Source: Oscillospiraceae bacterium (GTDB taxonomy: Bacteria > Bacillota > Clostridia > Oscillospirales > Ruminococcaceae). From it: a stretch of 48,627 nt of DNA. This document shows positions 16,969 through 25,763 of the stretch, one piece after another; position 1 is the stretch's first letter, and each line of letters begins with the position of its first letter. The stretch lies in contig JAISLD010000048.1 in the NCBI GenBank assembly GCA_031260665.1, positions 1 to 48,627 of the forward strand, in the 5' to 3' direction. The notes under the pieces are model-generated. The model had not been told where the DNA came from. It searched no databases and was given only the letters and a program-made list of their open reading frames with translations. A program made the position numbers and the translations under genes.

Positions 16969-18255
16969 TTATCCCACGTTTTTGCCGTCGTATAACCCCT
17001 TGCCGTCTGTCACCACCGGGTCATAGAGCGACAGCCAGCCTGCTTTCTCGGTTGAGTTCTCCACCAAGACGTATCCTCGCCCCGACTTCACCACCTCGAC
17101 CTTACAGAACGACAGCACCGTTCCGCTTTTGACGTAAACCCCCTCGACGTCCCCGTATGTAAGAGAGCCGTCTTTGTTTTTGATTAGTTTCTTCTCAAAT
17201 CGTATTGCCGATGAAGGAACGCGTATTCCTGTTTTGATATCGGTCACGAGTTTCATATCCGCGATTCTTGCCGACGAGAAGATTCCGCTTTGACGGTCAC
17301 ACTCGAATATCAGCAGCACCTTGCCGTCGTCGTACTTCTCAATCCGTGTGACGAGTAAGCTGAGCGTTTCGTTCTCGATAACCACATTTTGATATGAACC
17401 CGCGAAAACTCCCGTCACATCGTTTGCCGAAAAAACCCCCGCTATGTTTGTGCGATACCCGTCAAGCATCTTGCCATAACCGCCTTTGCCTCCCGTCGTG
17501 TCGGGCTGCTTAATCACCTGTTCTATCTGTTCGCGGGTTATACTATCTAAAGAATAGTTCGTCAGTATGGTTTCGTATCCGTCGGTGTGCCCGACAAAGT
17601 AGCCCGTTTCCGCTGCCGTCACCGTGACGGGCTGTCCGCTTACTCTGCCGAGTTTGCTTGATTCGTCGTTCAGCAGTTTCGCTTCTTCTGTGGCGAAGCC
17701 GCTGTCTTTGCCGAGTGCCGCGTCCTCACGGCAGAACAACTCAAGCAGTTCGTATTTCTTTGAGATTGCCGTGCTGTAGTCGCCTTTCGCTATAGATGAG
17801 GACACACTTGTTTCAGCTGAACGAAGTTTGGCGCGAAGTCCTATCAGTCTGCTGTTGTTTGACCCACTTTCTTCTTTGGCGCTCACCAACAGCTGGTATC
17901 GCGCCCTCGACTGGTCCGCCGCCTTGAACGCGAGATAATCGGTGCGGCTTGGATAACTTAGAGCAAGCTTTGAACCTGCCGCGACTTTCGCTCCGTCGCC
18001 TCCGGGATAAACCGTGACGCCTTTGCTTTCCACCGGGATAACTCGCTCGTTTCTTATGAACACGCCCTTGAACGCCACTGCGGTTACGTCGGTATAAAGC
18101 GCGACTTTCTCTGTCGGGAGTTCTTTCTTCACGCTCGAAGCAACGAGTTCAATCAGAACCGCCAACATCAGCAAGATAAGCAACGCGATAACGAACTTCA
18201 GCGTCGTTGTTGTCGCTTGTAGTTTTTCTTTTTCTTGGGTTTCGGGATTAATCAT
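16969..18255 (-). CDS. HlyD-like membrane-anchored protein of the hfq-sepF operon
   Basis: A 428-residue protein with one N-terminal membrane segment (about residues 20-40, [20 protein letters not shown]) and a long outer part. It has barrel-sandwich-like beta segments ([38 protein letters not shown]) around a helical coil (about 90-190). This is the layout of HlyD-family efflux adaptors. No export ATPase or permease is nearby, so its partner is unknown. The ATG at 18255 is chosen since it overlaps the hfq stop by eight bases and begins [11 protein letters not shown]. In Clostridia a related gene often precedes yggS and sepF. Confidence 0.7.
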   Translation of the reverse strand: MINPETQEKEKLQATTTTLKFVIALLILLMLAVLIELVASSVKKELPTEKVALYTDVTAVAFKGVFIRNERVIPVESKGVTVYPGGDGAKVAAGSKLALSYPSRTDYLAFKAADQSRARYQLLVSAKEESGSNNSRLIGLRAKLRSAETSVSSSIAKGDYSTAISKKYELLELFCREDAALGKDSGFATEEAKLLNDESSKLGRVSGQPVTVTAAETGYFVGHTDGYETILTNYSLDSITREQIEQVIKQPDTTGGKGGYGKMLDGYRTNIAGVFSANDVTGVFAGSYQNVVIENETLSLLVTRIEKYDDGKVLLIFECDRQSGIFSSARIADMKLVTDIKTGIRVPSSAIRFEKKLIKNKDGSLTYGDVEGVYVKSGTVLSFCKVEVVKSGRGYVLVENSTEKAGWLSLYDPVVTDGKGLYDGKNVG

Positions 18256-18502
18256 CTCCGCCGTCCTCGTTCTTGTCAAACGGGTCGAACACTGTGATAT
18301 TCTTCAGCGGAGTGATTGTTGAGATTGCGTGCTTATATATAAGGTTCTGTTTCCCGTCCACATCGAGTATAATCACATAGCTGTCAAATCCGCGAATGAT
18401 TCCCTTGAACTGAAAACCGTTGGTGATGTAGACCGTCACGGGGATATGCTCTTTTCTCGCTTGGTTCAGAAACACGTCCTGAAGATTGATTTCTTTCGGC
18501 AT
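18248..18502 (-). CDS. hfq: RNA chaperone Hfq
   Basis: An 84-residue Sm-like hexameric RNA chaperone. It has the Sm1 segment ([32 protein letters not shown]), the Sm2 motif [11 protein letters not shown] and a short acidic C-terminus ([10 protein letters not shown]). In Firmicutes hfq usually lies after miaA on one transcript. Here miaA is 211 bases upstream and a strong promoter with a leader of about 125 bases lies between, so hfq has its own start. It overlaps the HlyD-like gene by eight bases. Confidence 0.95.
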   Translation of the reverse strand: MPKEINLQDVFLNQARKEHIPVTVYITNGFQFKGIIRGFDSYVIILDVDGKQNLIYKHAISTITPLKNITVFDPFDKNEDGGDD

Positions 18503-18548
18503 AGCGTCCTCCCTTTATAAATTCAAGGAAAATAATTTAAGTATGAGT

Positions 18549-18582
18549 GAAACAAAGCAAGCGATAAAAATAATGTCGCTTG
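18549..18582 (-). terminator. Hairpin with U-rich tail in the hfq leader
   Basis: Stem CAAGCGA with TCGCTTG (18558-18564 and 18576-18582) and an 11-base A/T-rich loop, followed on the minus strand by CTTTGTTTC. It lies about 45-55 bases downstream of the predicted start of the hfq transcript. It is a weak terminator candidate or a leader regulatory stem. Confidence 0.45.
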
Positions 18583-18634
18583 ATTTTAATATGTAGTTAA
18601 TGTGATAATCGGATTTACGTTTGATGACAGAATG

Positions 18635-18664
18635 ATTATACCACAGGATTAAAACGAATGTCAA
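18635..18664 (-). promoter_or_regulatory. Sigma-A promoter of the hfq operon
   Basis: The minus strand has TTGACA (18659-18664), an 18-base spacer and TATAAT (18635-18640). It lies between miaA and hfq and predicts a 5' leader of about 125 bases. Confidence 0.85.
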
Positions 18665-18713
18665 GGGGAAAAACCGAACCAAAGTGAAAAACTTTATGTC
18701 ACATTGTATATAT

Positions 18714-19649
18714 TCAGCCTATTTTCGACACGACAATTTGTGTAACTTTGCCGCACATTTCGATTGTTTTTTCACTCTCAAGCCAAACCGTGCATTTATC
18801 GCGGCGAAACCAAGTGAGCTGTTTCTTCGCGTAATTGCGCGTCGCCTGCATAAGATTCAGTGAACAGGTTTCAAGTGAACTATTTCCCAGAAAATACGGT
18901 TTTAATTCTTTATAGCCTATTGCTTGCGCCGCTGTGGGCGCGTTTTCGTATTTTTCAAAGAATTGCTCCGCTTCTTGCAACAATCCCGATTGAAACATCA
19001 AACGCACGCGTTCGTTCACACGTTCATAAAGTATTTCCCGTGGCGCAAAATTCACCGCGAATTTTACAAATTCATATTTTTGCGTGTTCGTGAGTGACTT
19101 TTTTCGCACCTCGGTCGCCGTCATTTTGCTGTGGTGAACAAGCTCAAGCGCGCGAATGACCCTGTTCAGGTTGTTCTCGTGGAGTGCAAGCGCGTATTCT
19201 TCGTCAACAGCGAGTAATTTTTTCCATACGTGGTGATTGCCAAACTCTGCCGCTTCACGTCGAAGTTCGGCACGAAACTTCTCATCGAACGCGTACTCTT
19301 CAGCGAACGACATTCCCGATAATAAACTGTCGATATACAGCCCCGTGCCTCCGCAAAGAATCGGCACCACTCCCCTGCCGTTTATCTCGGCGATGGTTTG
19401 CTCCGCTAATTTCGTGTAGTTCGCAACGGAAAAAGGCTCTCTCGGGTCGAGAAAGCCGATGAGGTGGTGCGGCACGCCGCGTTTGTCGTCCTCGGTCGGT
19501 TGAGCGGTGGCAATTGCCATATCGCGGTAGACCTGCATCGAGTCTGCGGACACGACTTCGCCGCCGATTTGCAGCGCAAGTTCAACAGCGAGAGCGGTCT
19601 TGCCGGAGGCGGTAGGCCCTGTGATTACGGGCAAAAAAATCTTGTTCAT
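18714..19649 (-). CDS. miaA: tRNA dimethylallyltransferase
   Basis: A 311-residue enzyme that adds an isopentenyl group to A37 of tRNAs that read codons starting with U. It shows the P-loop GPTASGKTALAV, SADSMQVYRDMAIATAQP, HHLIGFLDPREPFSVANY, GGTGLYIDSL and QAIGYKEL. The ATG at 19649 matches the family N-terminus. A longer in-frame extension to 19784 is rejected because it begins inside mutL and consists of low-complexity STHSTMFSTFSTEFSTQNT. The ribosome binding site is weak at the chosen start. It follows mutL by about 100 bases, as in many bacteria. Confidence 0.92.
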   Translation of the reverse strand: MNKIFLPVITGPTASGKTALAVELALQIGGEVVSADSMQVYRDMAIATAQPTEDDKRGVPHHLIGFLDPREPFSVANYTKLAEQTIAEINGRGVVPILCGGTGLYIDSLLSGMSFAEEYAFDEKFRAELRREAAEFGNHHVWKKLLAVDEEYALALHENNLNRVIRALELVHHSKMTATEVRKKSLTNTQKYEFVKFAVNFAPREILYERVNERVRLMFQSGLLQEAEQFFEKYENAPTAAQAIGYKELKPYFLGNSSLETCSLNLMQATRNYAKKQLTWFRRDKCTVWLESEKTIEMCGKVTQIVVSKIG

Positions 19650-19755
19650 CGTGTTTTGTGTTGAAAACTCGGTTGAAAAGGTTGAAAACATTGTCGAATG
19701 TGTGGAGAAAATCGACGTTGCGACTTCGGCTTCAGCAAACAGAATGATGTTGTTG

Positions 19756-21594
19756 TCACTGAATCCTGCCGAACGTCTTTTCAAGGTCGCTCTTGTTTAT
19801 CACGGTGATTATCGGCCGACCGTGGGGGCAAAACCGAAGCGTCTTGTCATTCCAGACTGTTTCGGCAAGAAACTTGAGGTCGTCGGGCACGGAGTAGTCG
19901 TTCGCTTTGACCGCGCCTCGGCACGCGATTGAGTGGAGCGTTTCGTCGAAGATGTCGCTGATGTTTTCGCCGCCGCCTTTCAGCTGCTCGGCAATCTCGG
20001 CGATAATGCCACCCGCTTCTTGGTGAGCAAAGAGCGTCGGCAGCGACAGCACCTCTATAGTATAGTCGCCGATGTCAGCAACGTCAATCCCAACGCCGAG
20101 AAGCAAGTCGGCGTGTTCAAGCAGCAAGCTGTGTTCGTTCGCGTCAAGCCGCACCTGAGCACTCTCGGCGAGAAGCTGCGCCGACCCATTCAGTTCAGAA
20201 CGGAGCTTGTTATAACGTATGCGTTCGTGTGCCGCGTGCTTATCGATAAGCACCAAGTCGTCGCCCGATTCACAGACGATGTATGTCCTGAACACCTCGC
20301 CGATTACCTTGATATATCGTTCATTGTCTATTTCTTCCGTGACGTTTTCTTCGGTCAGCGGCTTATCTTGCCTTGCAAAAACCTGTTCATCTTGATTTAT
20401 TTTGTGAAAACTTGAGATATATTGATAGTCTTTGTCTTTTCTTGTCGATAATTCTTGCGGCAATGTTTTCTGTTCATTTACTTTGTATTCAGAGAACGAT
20501 GAATTAAGCCTGATGTTTCCACTATTTGTTTCTTTGTGAACATTGTTGTCGAGATTAAACACTTCGTGTGGTATTTTGACGGTTTCGGTTGGAACAAAGC
20601 GTTTCTCGTTGTTCCCACAAAGAAGCGCGTTCTTCACCGCGAAGTACACCACCTCGTGTACTGCTCGGTCGTTTGCAAAGCGAACCTCCGTCTTTGCCGG
20701 GTGAACATTGACGTCAACGTCACTCGGCGGCATCGTAATATCAAGCACAGCGGCAGGAAATTTGCCGACCATTATGCTTCCTTTGCACGCTTCTTCGACC
20801 GCATTCATGCACGATAGCGATTTTATGTACCTTTTGTTTACATAAAAATACTGTGATGAACGATTATGCGACGGAAACAGCGGCGAAGATACATATCCGT
20901 TCACGGAAATGCCGCCCTGTGAATACTCAACCGGGATTAACGAGCAGGCAAACTGCTTGCCAAGCACCGAACGAATCGCCGAGAACTGCTTGCCATCCCC
21001 ACCTGTAAACATCACGGGCTTGTTGTCGCGTATCAGCTTGAACGAAATCTCCGGGTGAATGAGCGCAAGTTTCTCGACAAGCGACACGACTTGGCTGCCC
21101 TCTGTTTGGTCACGTCGCAGGAACTTTAGCCTTGCGGGCGTGTTGAAGAACAAGTCGCGGATTATAAACGTGGTACCGTCAGGGCAACCCGTCTGCCGCA
21201 GATACTTTTCTTCGCCGCCCTCAACGCGATACGCCATACCCAGTTCACTGCCGTGTGGCTTCGTCAGCAGCTCGACCCTTGAAACAGCCGAGATTGAAGC
21301 GAGTGCTTCGCCGCGGAACCCCATTGTGCCAATGCTCCACAAATCGGCGGCTGTGCTGATTTTGCTGGTTGCGTGACGAAAGAAAGCGCGTCTCACATCA
21401 TCGGGTTCTATCCCCGCTCCGTCGTCGGTCACTCGCATATACGCGATACCGCCGCGCATTATCTCGACCGTGATGTTTTTCGCTCCCGCGTCTATCGAGT
21501 TCTCAAGCAGTTCTTTTATCACCGACACAGGCCGCTCAATCACCTCGCCTGCCGCAATCAGTTCCGCCACGTTTTTGTCAAGTACGTTTATCAT
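19756..21594 (-). CDS. mutL: DNA mismatch repair protein MutL
   Basis: A 612-residue ATPase that links MutS to strand removal. The GHKL ATPase domain has ELLENSIDAGAKNI, TDDGAGI and GFRGEALASIS. The C-terminal dimerisation and endonuclease domain (about 420-612) keeps ACRGAVKAND and CPHGRPIITVI. The metal-binding motif reads DKHAAHERIRYN, so the final Glu of the usual DQHAxxExxxxE motif is Asn here. The middle linker is Ser/Asn/Lys-rich. The gene starts 116 bases after mutS, with a palindrome-rich spacer between. Confidence 0.95.
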   Translation of the reverse strand: MINVLDKNVAELIAAGEVIERPVSVIKELLENSIDAGAKNITVEIMRGGIAYMRVTDDGAGIEPDDVRRAFFRHATSKISTAADLWSIGTMGFRGEALASISAVSRVELLTKPHGSELGMAYRVEGGEEKYLRQTGCPDGTTFIIRDLFFNTPARLKFLRRDQTEGSQVVSLVEKLALIHPEISFKLIRDNKPVMFTGGDGKQFSAIRSVLGKQFACSLIPVEYSQGGISVNGYVSSPLFPSHNRSSQYFYVNKRYIKSLSCMNAVEEACKGSIMVGKFPAAVLDITMPPSDVDVNVHPAKTEVRFANDRAVHEVVYFAVKNALLCGNNEKRFVPTETVKIPHEVFNLDNNVHKETNSGNIRLNSSFSEYKVNEQKTLPQELSTRKDKDYQYISSFHKINQDEQVFARQDKPLTEENVTEEIDNERYIKVIGEVFRTYIVCESGDDLVLIDKHAAHERIRYNKLRSELNGSAQLLAESAQVRLDANEHSLLLEHADLLLGVGIDVADIGDYTIEVLSLPTLFAHQEAGGIIAEIAEQLKGGGENISDIFDETLHSIACRGAVKANDYSVPDDLKFLAETVWNDKTLRFCPHGRPIITVINKSDLEKTFGRIQ

Positions 21595-21607
21595 ATACTC
21601 CCTAACT

Positions 21608-21685
21608 GGTTAAACTTTCAGTTTAACCGCCGCCGCTTCACGGCGTTGGCACTTCGTGCCGCACTTAAAAACTCGGTGAGTTTTT
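21608..21685. repeat. Cluster of four small palindromes between mutS and mutL
   Basis: In 78 bases there are four hairpins: GGTTAAAC/GTTTAACC (21608-21628), GCCG/CGGC (21632-21644), GGCAC/GTGCC (21648-21660) and AAAAACTC/GAGTTTTT (21667-21685). The last one resembles a weak terminator. A similar GGTTAAA...TTTAACC, GCGGCG, AAACTCAAAA...TTTTGAGTTT arrangement occurs at 42741-42852 after khpB. It could be a small dispersed intergenic element. Confidence 0.5.
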
Positions 21686-21710
21686 ATGTGGTTACGCTGT
21701 ATATCAAACC

Positions 21711-24314
21711 TTAAAGTTCACTTTTAAGTTCAGCAAGCAGCTTCAACGCCTCAAGCGGAGTCAACCTGTCAACTTCCGCCGACTTCAGCCGCATAATCAC
21801 GCGTTCACGGGCAAGCCGCGAGAAGTCAGCCTGAGTTTCTTCTTCTTCCGACTCTTTCAGTTCTCTCTCAAGGTCAATCTTAGAGCTGAGTTCCATTGAT
21901 TTAAGCGTGCGCTTCGCCGCCTTGACCACCTTGTCGGGTATCCCCGCGAGTTTCGCGACTTCAATGCCATAGCTGTCGTCCGCTCCCCCGCTCACTATCT
22001 TGTGCAGAAACCGCAGAGTGTCGTCCACACGATTCACCGCGACAGAAAAGTTCTTTATCCCGCTCCCCTCTTTCTCAAGAGAGATGAGTTCGTGATAATG
22101 AGTGGCGAAGAGCGTGCGGCAACCGAGTTTCTTGCTCGCGATGTACTCGGCGGCGGCTTTCGCGATTGAAATGCCGTCAAAGGTTGACGTGCCCCGCCCC
22201 ACCTCGTCAAGAATCACCAAGCTGCGCCTTGTCGCCCCCGTCAGAATTTCAGCCAACTCGTTCATCTCAACCATAAAAGTCGATTGCCCTGCCGCGAGGT
22301 CGTCGCCTGCCCCGATTCGTGTGTATATCTTGTCCACCGCACCGATAACCGCCGACTTCGCGGGGACAAAGCAACCCATTTGCGCCATAATGACAATCAA
22401 GGCGGTCTGCCGCATAAACGTCGACTTGCCCGACATATTCGGTCCTGTTATCAGAAGCAATCGGTTCGACTTGGTGTCAAGCAGAACGTCATTCGGTGTG
22501 AACGGCTCGTCTGTCAGCATTTTCTGCACCACGGGGTGACGCCCGTCTTTTATCTCAATCGTTTCACCGAGAGTGACGTCGGGACGGCAGTATCCGTTGT
22601 CAGCTGAAACCCGCGCAAACCCCTGAAGCACGTCGAGTGTTGACACACCCTCCGCCGCCGACTGCACGTCGCTCAAACTTTCGCAGATATAGCCGCGTAT
22701 CTCCTCGAATATCTCGGCTTCAAGTGCCGCCGCTTTGTCAGCCGCACCGAGAATCTCGCCCTCAATCTGCTTCAGTTCATCTGTGATGTATCGCTCTCCC
22801 GTTGAAAGCGTTTGCTTCCTCACATAATCGGCAGGCACTTTGTCGGTGAAACTCTTCGACACTTCGATGTAATAACCGAACACGCGGTTGAACGACACGC
22901 GCAAGTTCTTGATACCTGTACGTTCGCGTTCACGCTTCTCTATTTCGGCAAGCACCGCCTTGCTGTCTTTGCCGAGAAGCCGCAGTTTGTCAAGCCGTTC
23001 GTTGAACCCGTCGGCTATGTAGCCCCCGTCCGACACTCGCGCGGGTGGTTCAGCCGATATAGCGTTAAGTATCAGCTCGCACTCTTTAGTCATCGGAGGA
23101 ATCTTGTCGTGCAGTTCTTTCGCAAGGGGTGATTGAAGCTTTTGAAGTGACGTTTTCACCTCGGGGAGCTTTTGAAAAGTGCGACCGAGTGCAAGTATAT
23201 CTCTCGGCGACGCGTTCTTGTAGATAACGCGCGTCATCAATCGTTCAAGGTCATACACACCTTTCAAAGAGTCGCGTATGTCGTCAAGCAATGAGATATC
23301 ACGCGTCAACTCCTCAACGACCGACAGTCTGGCATAAATCCTCAGCGGGTCGGTCAGCGGTCGTTCGATGTACGAACGAAGCTTTCGCCTGCCCGAAGAA
23401 GTCACCGTGGCGTCAACCACCCACATAAGACTGCCACGCCGCTCCTTTGTACGAATGTTCTCGGTCAGTTCAAGGTTTCGTATGACCGATTCACCAAGGC
23501 TCAAGATGTCGCCGCTGTTGTGTAGGATTACCCCCGTGAACCGTTCAACCGATGACTTCTGTGTTTCGGTGAAGTATCTCATCAACGCGGACAACGCCGA
23601 GAGTGCCGCGGGTTTGTCGGCAAGACCGAGCGTACTTATGTTATCAACCGTAAACTGCCCGCATATAAAGCTGTCGTCAACGTCAAAGTAACTCTCGTCT
23701 TTCAATTCACCCGAACAGCCGCGCAGTTTCTCACGAACAGCCGCTGTTATCTCTTTGTTATCTAAGAAACTTTGATTGAACAGCATTTCACTGGGTCGAT
23801 AACGCGTCAGCTCCGCCGAAATATCGCCGACACTGTCAAGCGCAAACGAATAAACGTGCAGTTCACCTGTTGACAAATCGCCGAAAACCATTCCGCAACA
23901 ACCGTCTTTCGCGGCAATCGCCGCCAAAAAGTTGTTGCGGCTTTCGTCAAGCAGAAAGTCCTCAATCACCGTGCCGGGTGTGATAATCCGCGTGACTTTC
24001 CGTTCAACCAAGCCTTTCGAGGTGGCAGGGTCAGACATTTGGTCACACACCGCGATTTTATATCCTTTGTCAATCAAGCGTTTGACATAGGTGTTCGCCG
24101 CGTGATACGGTATGCCGCACATCGGCACGCCTGCCCGTGAGGTCAGCGTCAGCTCTATATCAGCAGACACACGCTCCGCGTCATCATAAAACATCTCGTA
24201 GAAGTCGCCGAGTCGGTATAAAAGCAGATAACCCTTGTTCTCTTCACGAATCCCGAGGTACTGCTGCATCATCGGCGTGACTTTGGTCGGCTGCTCGGTT
24301 GTTGTTTGGTTCAT
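21711..24314 (-). CDS. mutS: DNA mismatch repair protein MutS
   Basis: An 867-residue mismatch-recognition ATPase. The N-terminal mismatch-binding domain has the Phe-X-Glu motif in RLGDFYEMFYDDAE. The C-terminal ATPase has Walker A GPNMSGKSTFMRQ (about residue 625), EMNELAEIL, LDEVGRGTSTFDG (Walker B) and ATHYHEL. Length is typical of MutS1. It is first in mutS-mutL-miaA, with a perfect promoter 115 bases upstream. Confidence 0.97.
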   Translation of the reverse strand: MNQTTTEQPTKVTPMMQQYLGIREENKGYLLLYRLGDFYEMFYDDAERVSADIELTLTSRAGVPMCGIPYHAANTYVKRLIDKGYKIAVCDQMSDPATSKGLVERKVTRIITPGTVIEDFLLDESRNNFLAAIAAKDGCCGMVFGDLSTGELHVYSFALDSVGDISAELTRYRPSEMLFNQSFLDNKEITAAVREKLRGCSGELKDESYFDVDDSFICGQFTVDNISTLGLADKPAALSALSALMRYFTETQKSSVERFTGVILHNSGDILSLGESVIRNLELTENIRTKERRGSLMWVVDATVTSSGRRKLRSYIERPLTDPLRIYARLSVVEELTRDISLLDDIRDSLKGVYDLERLMTRVIYKNASPRDILALGRTFQKLPEVKTSLQKLQSPLAKELHDKIPPMTKECELILNAISAEPPARVSDGGYIADGFNERLDKLRLLGKDSKAVLAEIEKRERERTGIKNLRVSFNRVFGYYIEVSKSFTDKVPADYVRKQTLSTGERYITDELKQIEGEILGAADKAAALEAEIFEEIRGYICESLSDVQSAAEGVSTLDVLQGFARVSADNGYCRPDVTLGETIEIKDGRHPVVQKMLTDEPFTPNDVLLDTKSNRLLLITGPNMSGKSTFMRQTALIVIMAQMGCFVPAKSAVIGAVDKIYTRIGAGDDLAAGQSTFMVEMNELAEILTGATRRSLVILDEVGRGTSTFDGISIAKAAAEYIASKKLGCRTLFATHYHELISLEKEGSGIKNFSVAVNRVDDTLRFLHKIVSGGADDSYGIEVAKLAGIPDKVVKAAKRTLKSMELSSKIDLERELKESEEEETQADFSRLARERVIMRLKSAEVDRLTPLEALKLLAELKSEL

Positions 24315-24361
24315 TGATTATACTCTTAAAAGCCCGTAACTGCTGATTAAATAACTATTCT

Positions 24362-24395
24362 GCGTTCTTTCCCCACCTTGGCGGGGAGAAAACGC
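24362..24395 (-). promoter_or_regulatory. Stem-loop in the mutS leader
   Basis: GCGTT pairs with AACGC (24362-24366 and 24391-24395), and CCCC with GGGG inside (24371-24374 and 24383-24386). It lies in the 5' leader between the mutS promoter and start codon. No U-run follows on the minus strand, so it is not an intrinsic terminator; it may stabilise the mRNA. Confidence 0.5.
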
Positions 24396-24424
24396 TAATA
24401 TCAGTGATTACTACATACGTATCT

Positions 24425-24453
24425 ATTATATTCCATTCACGGACAAGTGTCAA
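24425..24453 (-). promoter_or_regulatory. Perfect sigma-A promoter of mutS-mutL-miaA
   Basis: The minus strand has TTGACA (24448-24453), a 17-base spacer and TATAAT (24425-24430), both at consensus. The metK terminator ends just upstream. Confidence 0.9.
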
Positions 24454-24459
24454 GCAAAC

Positions 24460-24494
24460 GCAAAGCACCCGCGGCTTTGTCGCCACAGGTGCTT
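24460..24494 (-). terminator. metK terminator
   Basis: Stem AAGCACC with GGTGCTT (24463-24469 and 24488-24494) with an inner GGC/GCC pairing. On the minus strand it is followed by TTGCGTTTGC. It separates the long tRNA-ruv-metK block from mutS. Confidence 0.7.
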
Positions 24495-24517
24495 ATGTGT
24501 ATGTGTATGTGTATGCG
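24494..24517. repeat. Hexanucleotide TATGTG tandem repeat
   Basis: Three perfect TATGTG units and one TATGCG unit sit between the metK stop codon and its terminator hairpin. This short microsatellite lies in the 3' untranslated region and may vary in length between strains. Confidence 0.8.
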
Positions 24518-24521
24518 TTGC

Positions 24522-25703
24522 TTACTTGATTGCCGCTTTGAGCGCGTCAACCTTGTCGGTCTTTTCCCACGCCACGCCCAACTCCTCACGCCCCATATGT
24601 CCATAGGCGGCGAGTCTGCGGTACTGCGGTTTCTTGAGGTCGAGTTCTTGTATTATCGCGGCAGGTCGCAGGTCAAACACTTCGTTCACCGCGTCTGCTA
24701 TCTTGTCGTCGGGGTATTTCCCTGTGCCGAATGTGTCAACCAGCACCGACACGGGCTTCGCCACACCGATAGCGTAAGCGAGCTGCACTTCGGCTTTGCT
24801 TGCAAGTCCTGCCGCGACTATGTTCTTCGCGGCATAACGCGCTGCGTACGCGGCACTGCGGTCAACCTTGGTTGGGTCTTTCCCCGAGAACGCGCCGCCG
24901 CCGTGACGTGAATAGCCGCCGTAAGTGTCAACGATAATCTTGCGCCCTGTCAGTCCGCTGTCGCCTTGAGGTCCGCCGACAACAAACCGCCCTGTCGGGT
25001 TGATGAAGAACTTGGTTGCGTTGTCCAGAAGCGCCTCGGGTATCGCGGGGCGGACGATGTACTCGACGATATCTTTGCGGAGTTGCTCAAGCGACACGCT
25101 GTCTTTGTGCTGTGTTGATACCACAATCGTGTCAACTCTCGCCGGTTTGCCGTCGATGTACTCAACAGTCACTTGGCTCTTTCCGTCGGGGAGAAGATAC
25201 GGCAGTGAACCCGATTTTCTTACCGCTGTCAGTTTCTTGGCAAGCAAGTGCGCGAGTGACACAGGGAGCGGCATAAGCTCGGGTGTTTCATCACACGCGT
25301 AACCAAACATCATGCCTTGGTCGCCCGCGCCTGTGTCAGCGATGTCGCCTTGCTTCCACTCACGGGTTTCGATTGCGTTGTTGACGCCTTGGGCGATGTC
25401 GGGGGACTGCTCGTCAATCGAGGTGATGACCGCGCAAGTTTTGCAGTCGAACCCGTAGGTTGCGTCGTCATAGCCGATGTCTTTGACGACTTCGCGCACA
25501 ATCTTCGGGATATCGACATAAGCAGATGTGCTTATCTCGCCCATAACGAGAACCATACCTGTGGTGGTGCAGGTTTCAGCGGCGACGTGCGCGTTTTTGT
25601 CTTGCTCCAATATCGCGTCTAAGATACCGTCTGATATCTGGTCGCAAATCTTGTCGGGGTGACCCTCTGTCACGCTTTCCGATGTGAAGAATACCTTTGC
25701 CAT
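24522..25703 (-). CDS. metK: S-adenosylmethionine synthase
   Basis: A 393-residue enzyme that makes SAM from methionine and ATP. It shows [37 protein letters not shown], and the P-loop-like [19 protein letters not shown]. Length is normal. The ATG is preceded by AAAGGAGC. It follows the PAS/GGDEF-like gene by 45 bases. No SAM riboswitch lies upstream; a weak promoter overlaps the end of the preceding gene. Confidence 0.97.
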   Translation of the reverse strand: MAKVFFTSESVTEGHPDKICDQISDGILDAILEQDKNAHVAAETCTTTGMVLVMGEISTSAYVDIPKIVREVVKDIGYDDATYGFDCKTCAVITSIDEQSPDIAQGVNNAIETREWKQGDIADTGAGDQGMMFGYACDETPELMPLPVSLAHLLAKKLTAVRKSGSLPYLLPDGKSQVTVEYIDGKPARVDTIVVSTQHKDSVSLEQLRKDIVEYIVRPAIPEALLDNATKFFINPTGRFVVGGPQGDSGLTGRKIIVDTYGGYSRHGGGAFSGKDPTKVDRSAAYAARYAAKNIVAAGLASKAEVQLAYAIGVAKPVSVLVDTFGTGKYPDDKIADAVNEVFDLRPAAIIQELDLKKPQYRRLAAYGHMGREELGVAWEKTDKVDALKAAIK

Positions 25704-25734
25704 TGTTTGCTCCTTTCATTTGTAAGACGTTTTG

Positions 25735-25763
25735 TTTATAATATACTACTATCTGCTTGCTAA
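25735..25763 (-). promoter_or_regulatory. Possible internal promoter for metK
   Basis: The minus strand has TTAGCA (25758-25763), a 17-base spacer and TATAAA (25735-25740). Matches are 4 of 6 and 5 of 6. It overlaps the end of the preceding gene and could give metK extra transcription. Confidence 0.35.

Noticed and set aside
19650-19784. N-terminal extension of miaA
   Set aside because: The extra 45 codons lie partly inside mutL and give a low-complexity Ser/Thr/Phe stretch. The MiaA family starts at the ATG at 19649.
25704-25748. SAM riboswitch before metK
   Set aside because: The 45-base spacer is too short and holds no S-box features; only a ribosome binding site and a weak promoter are visible.
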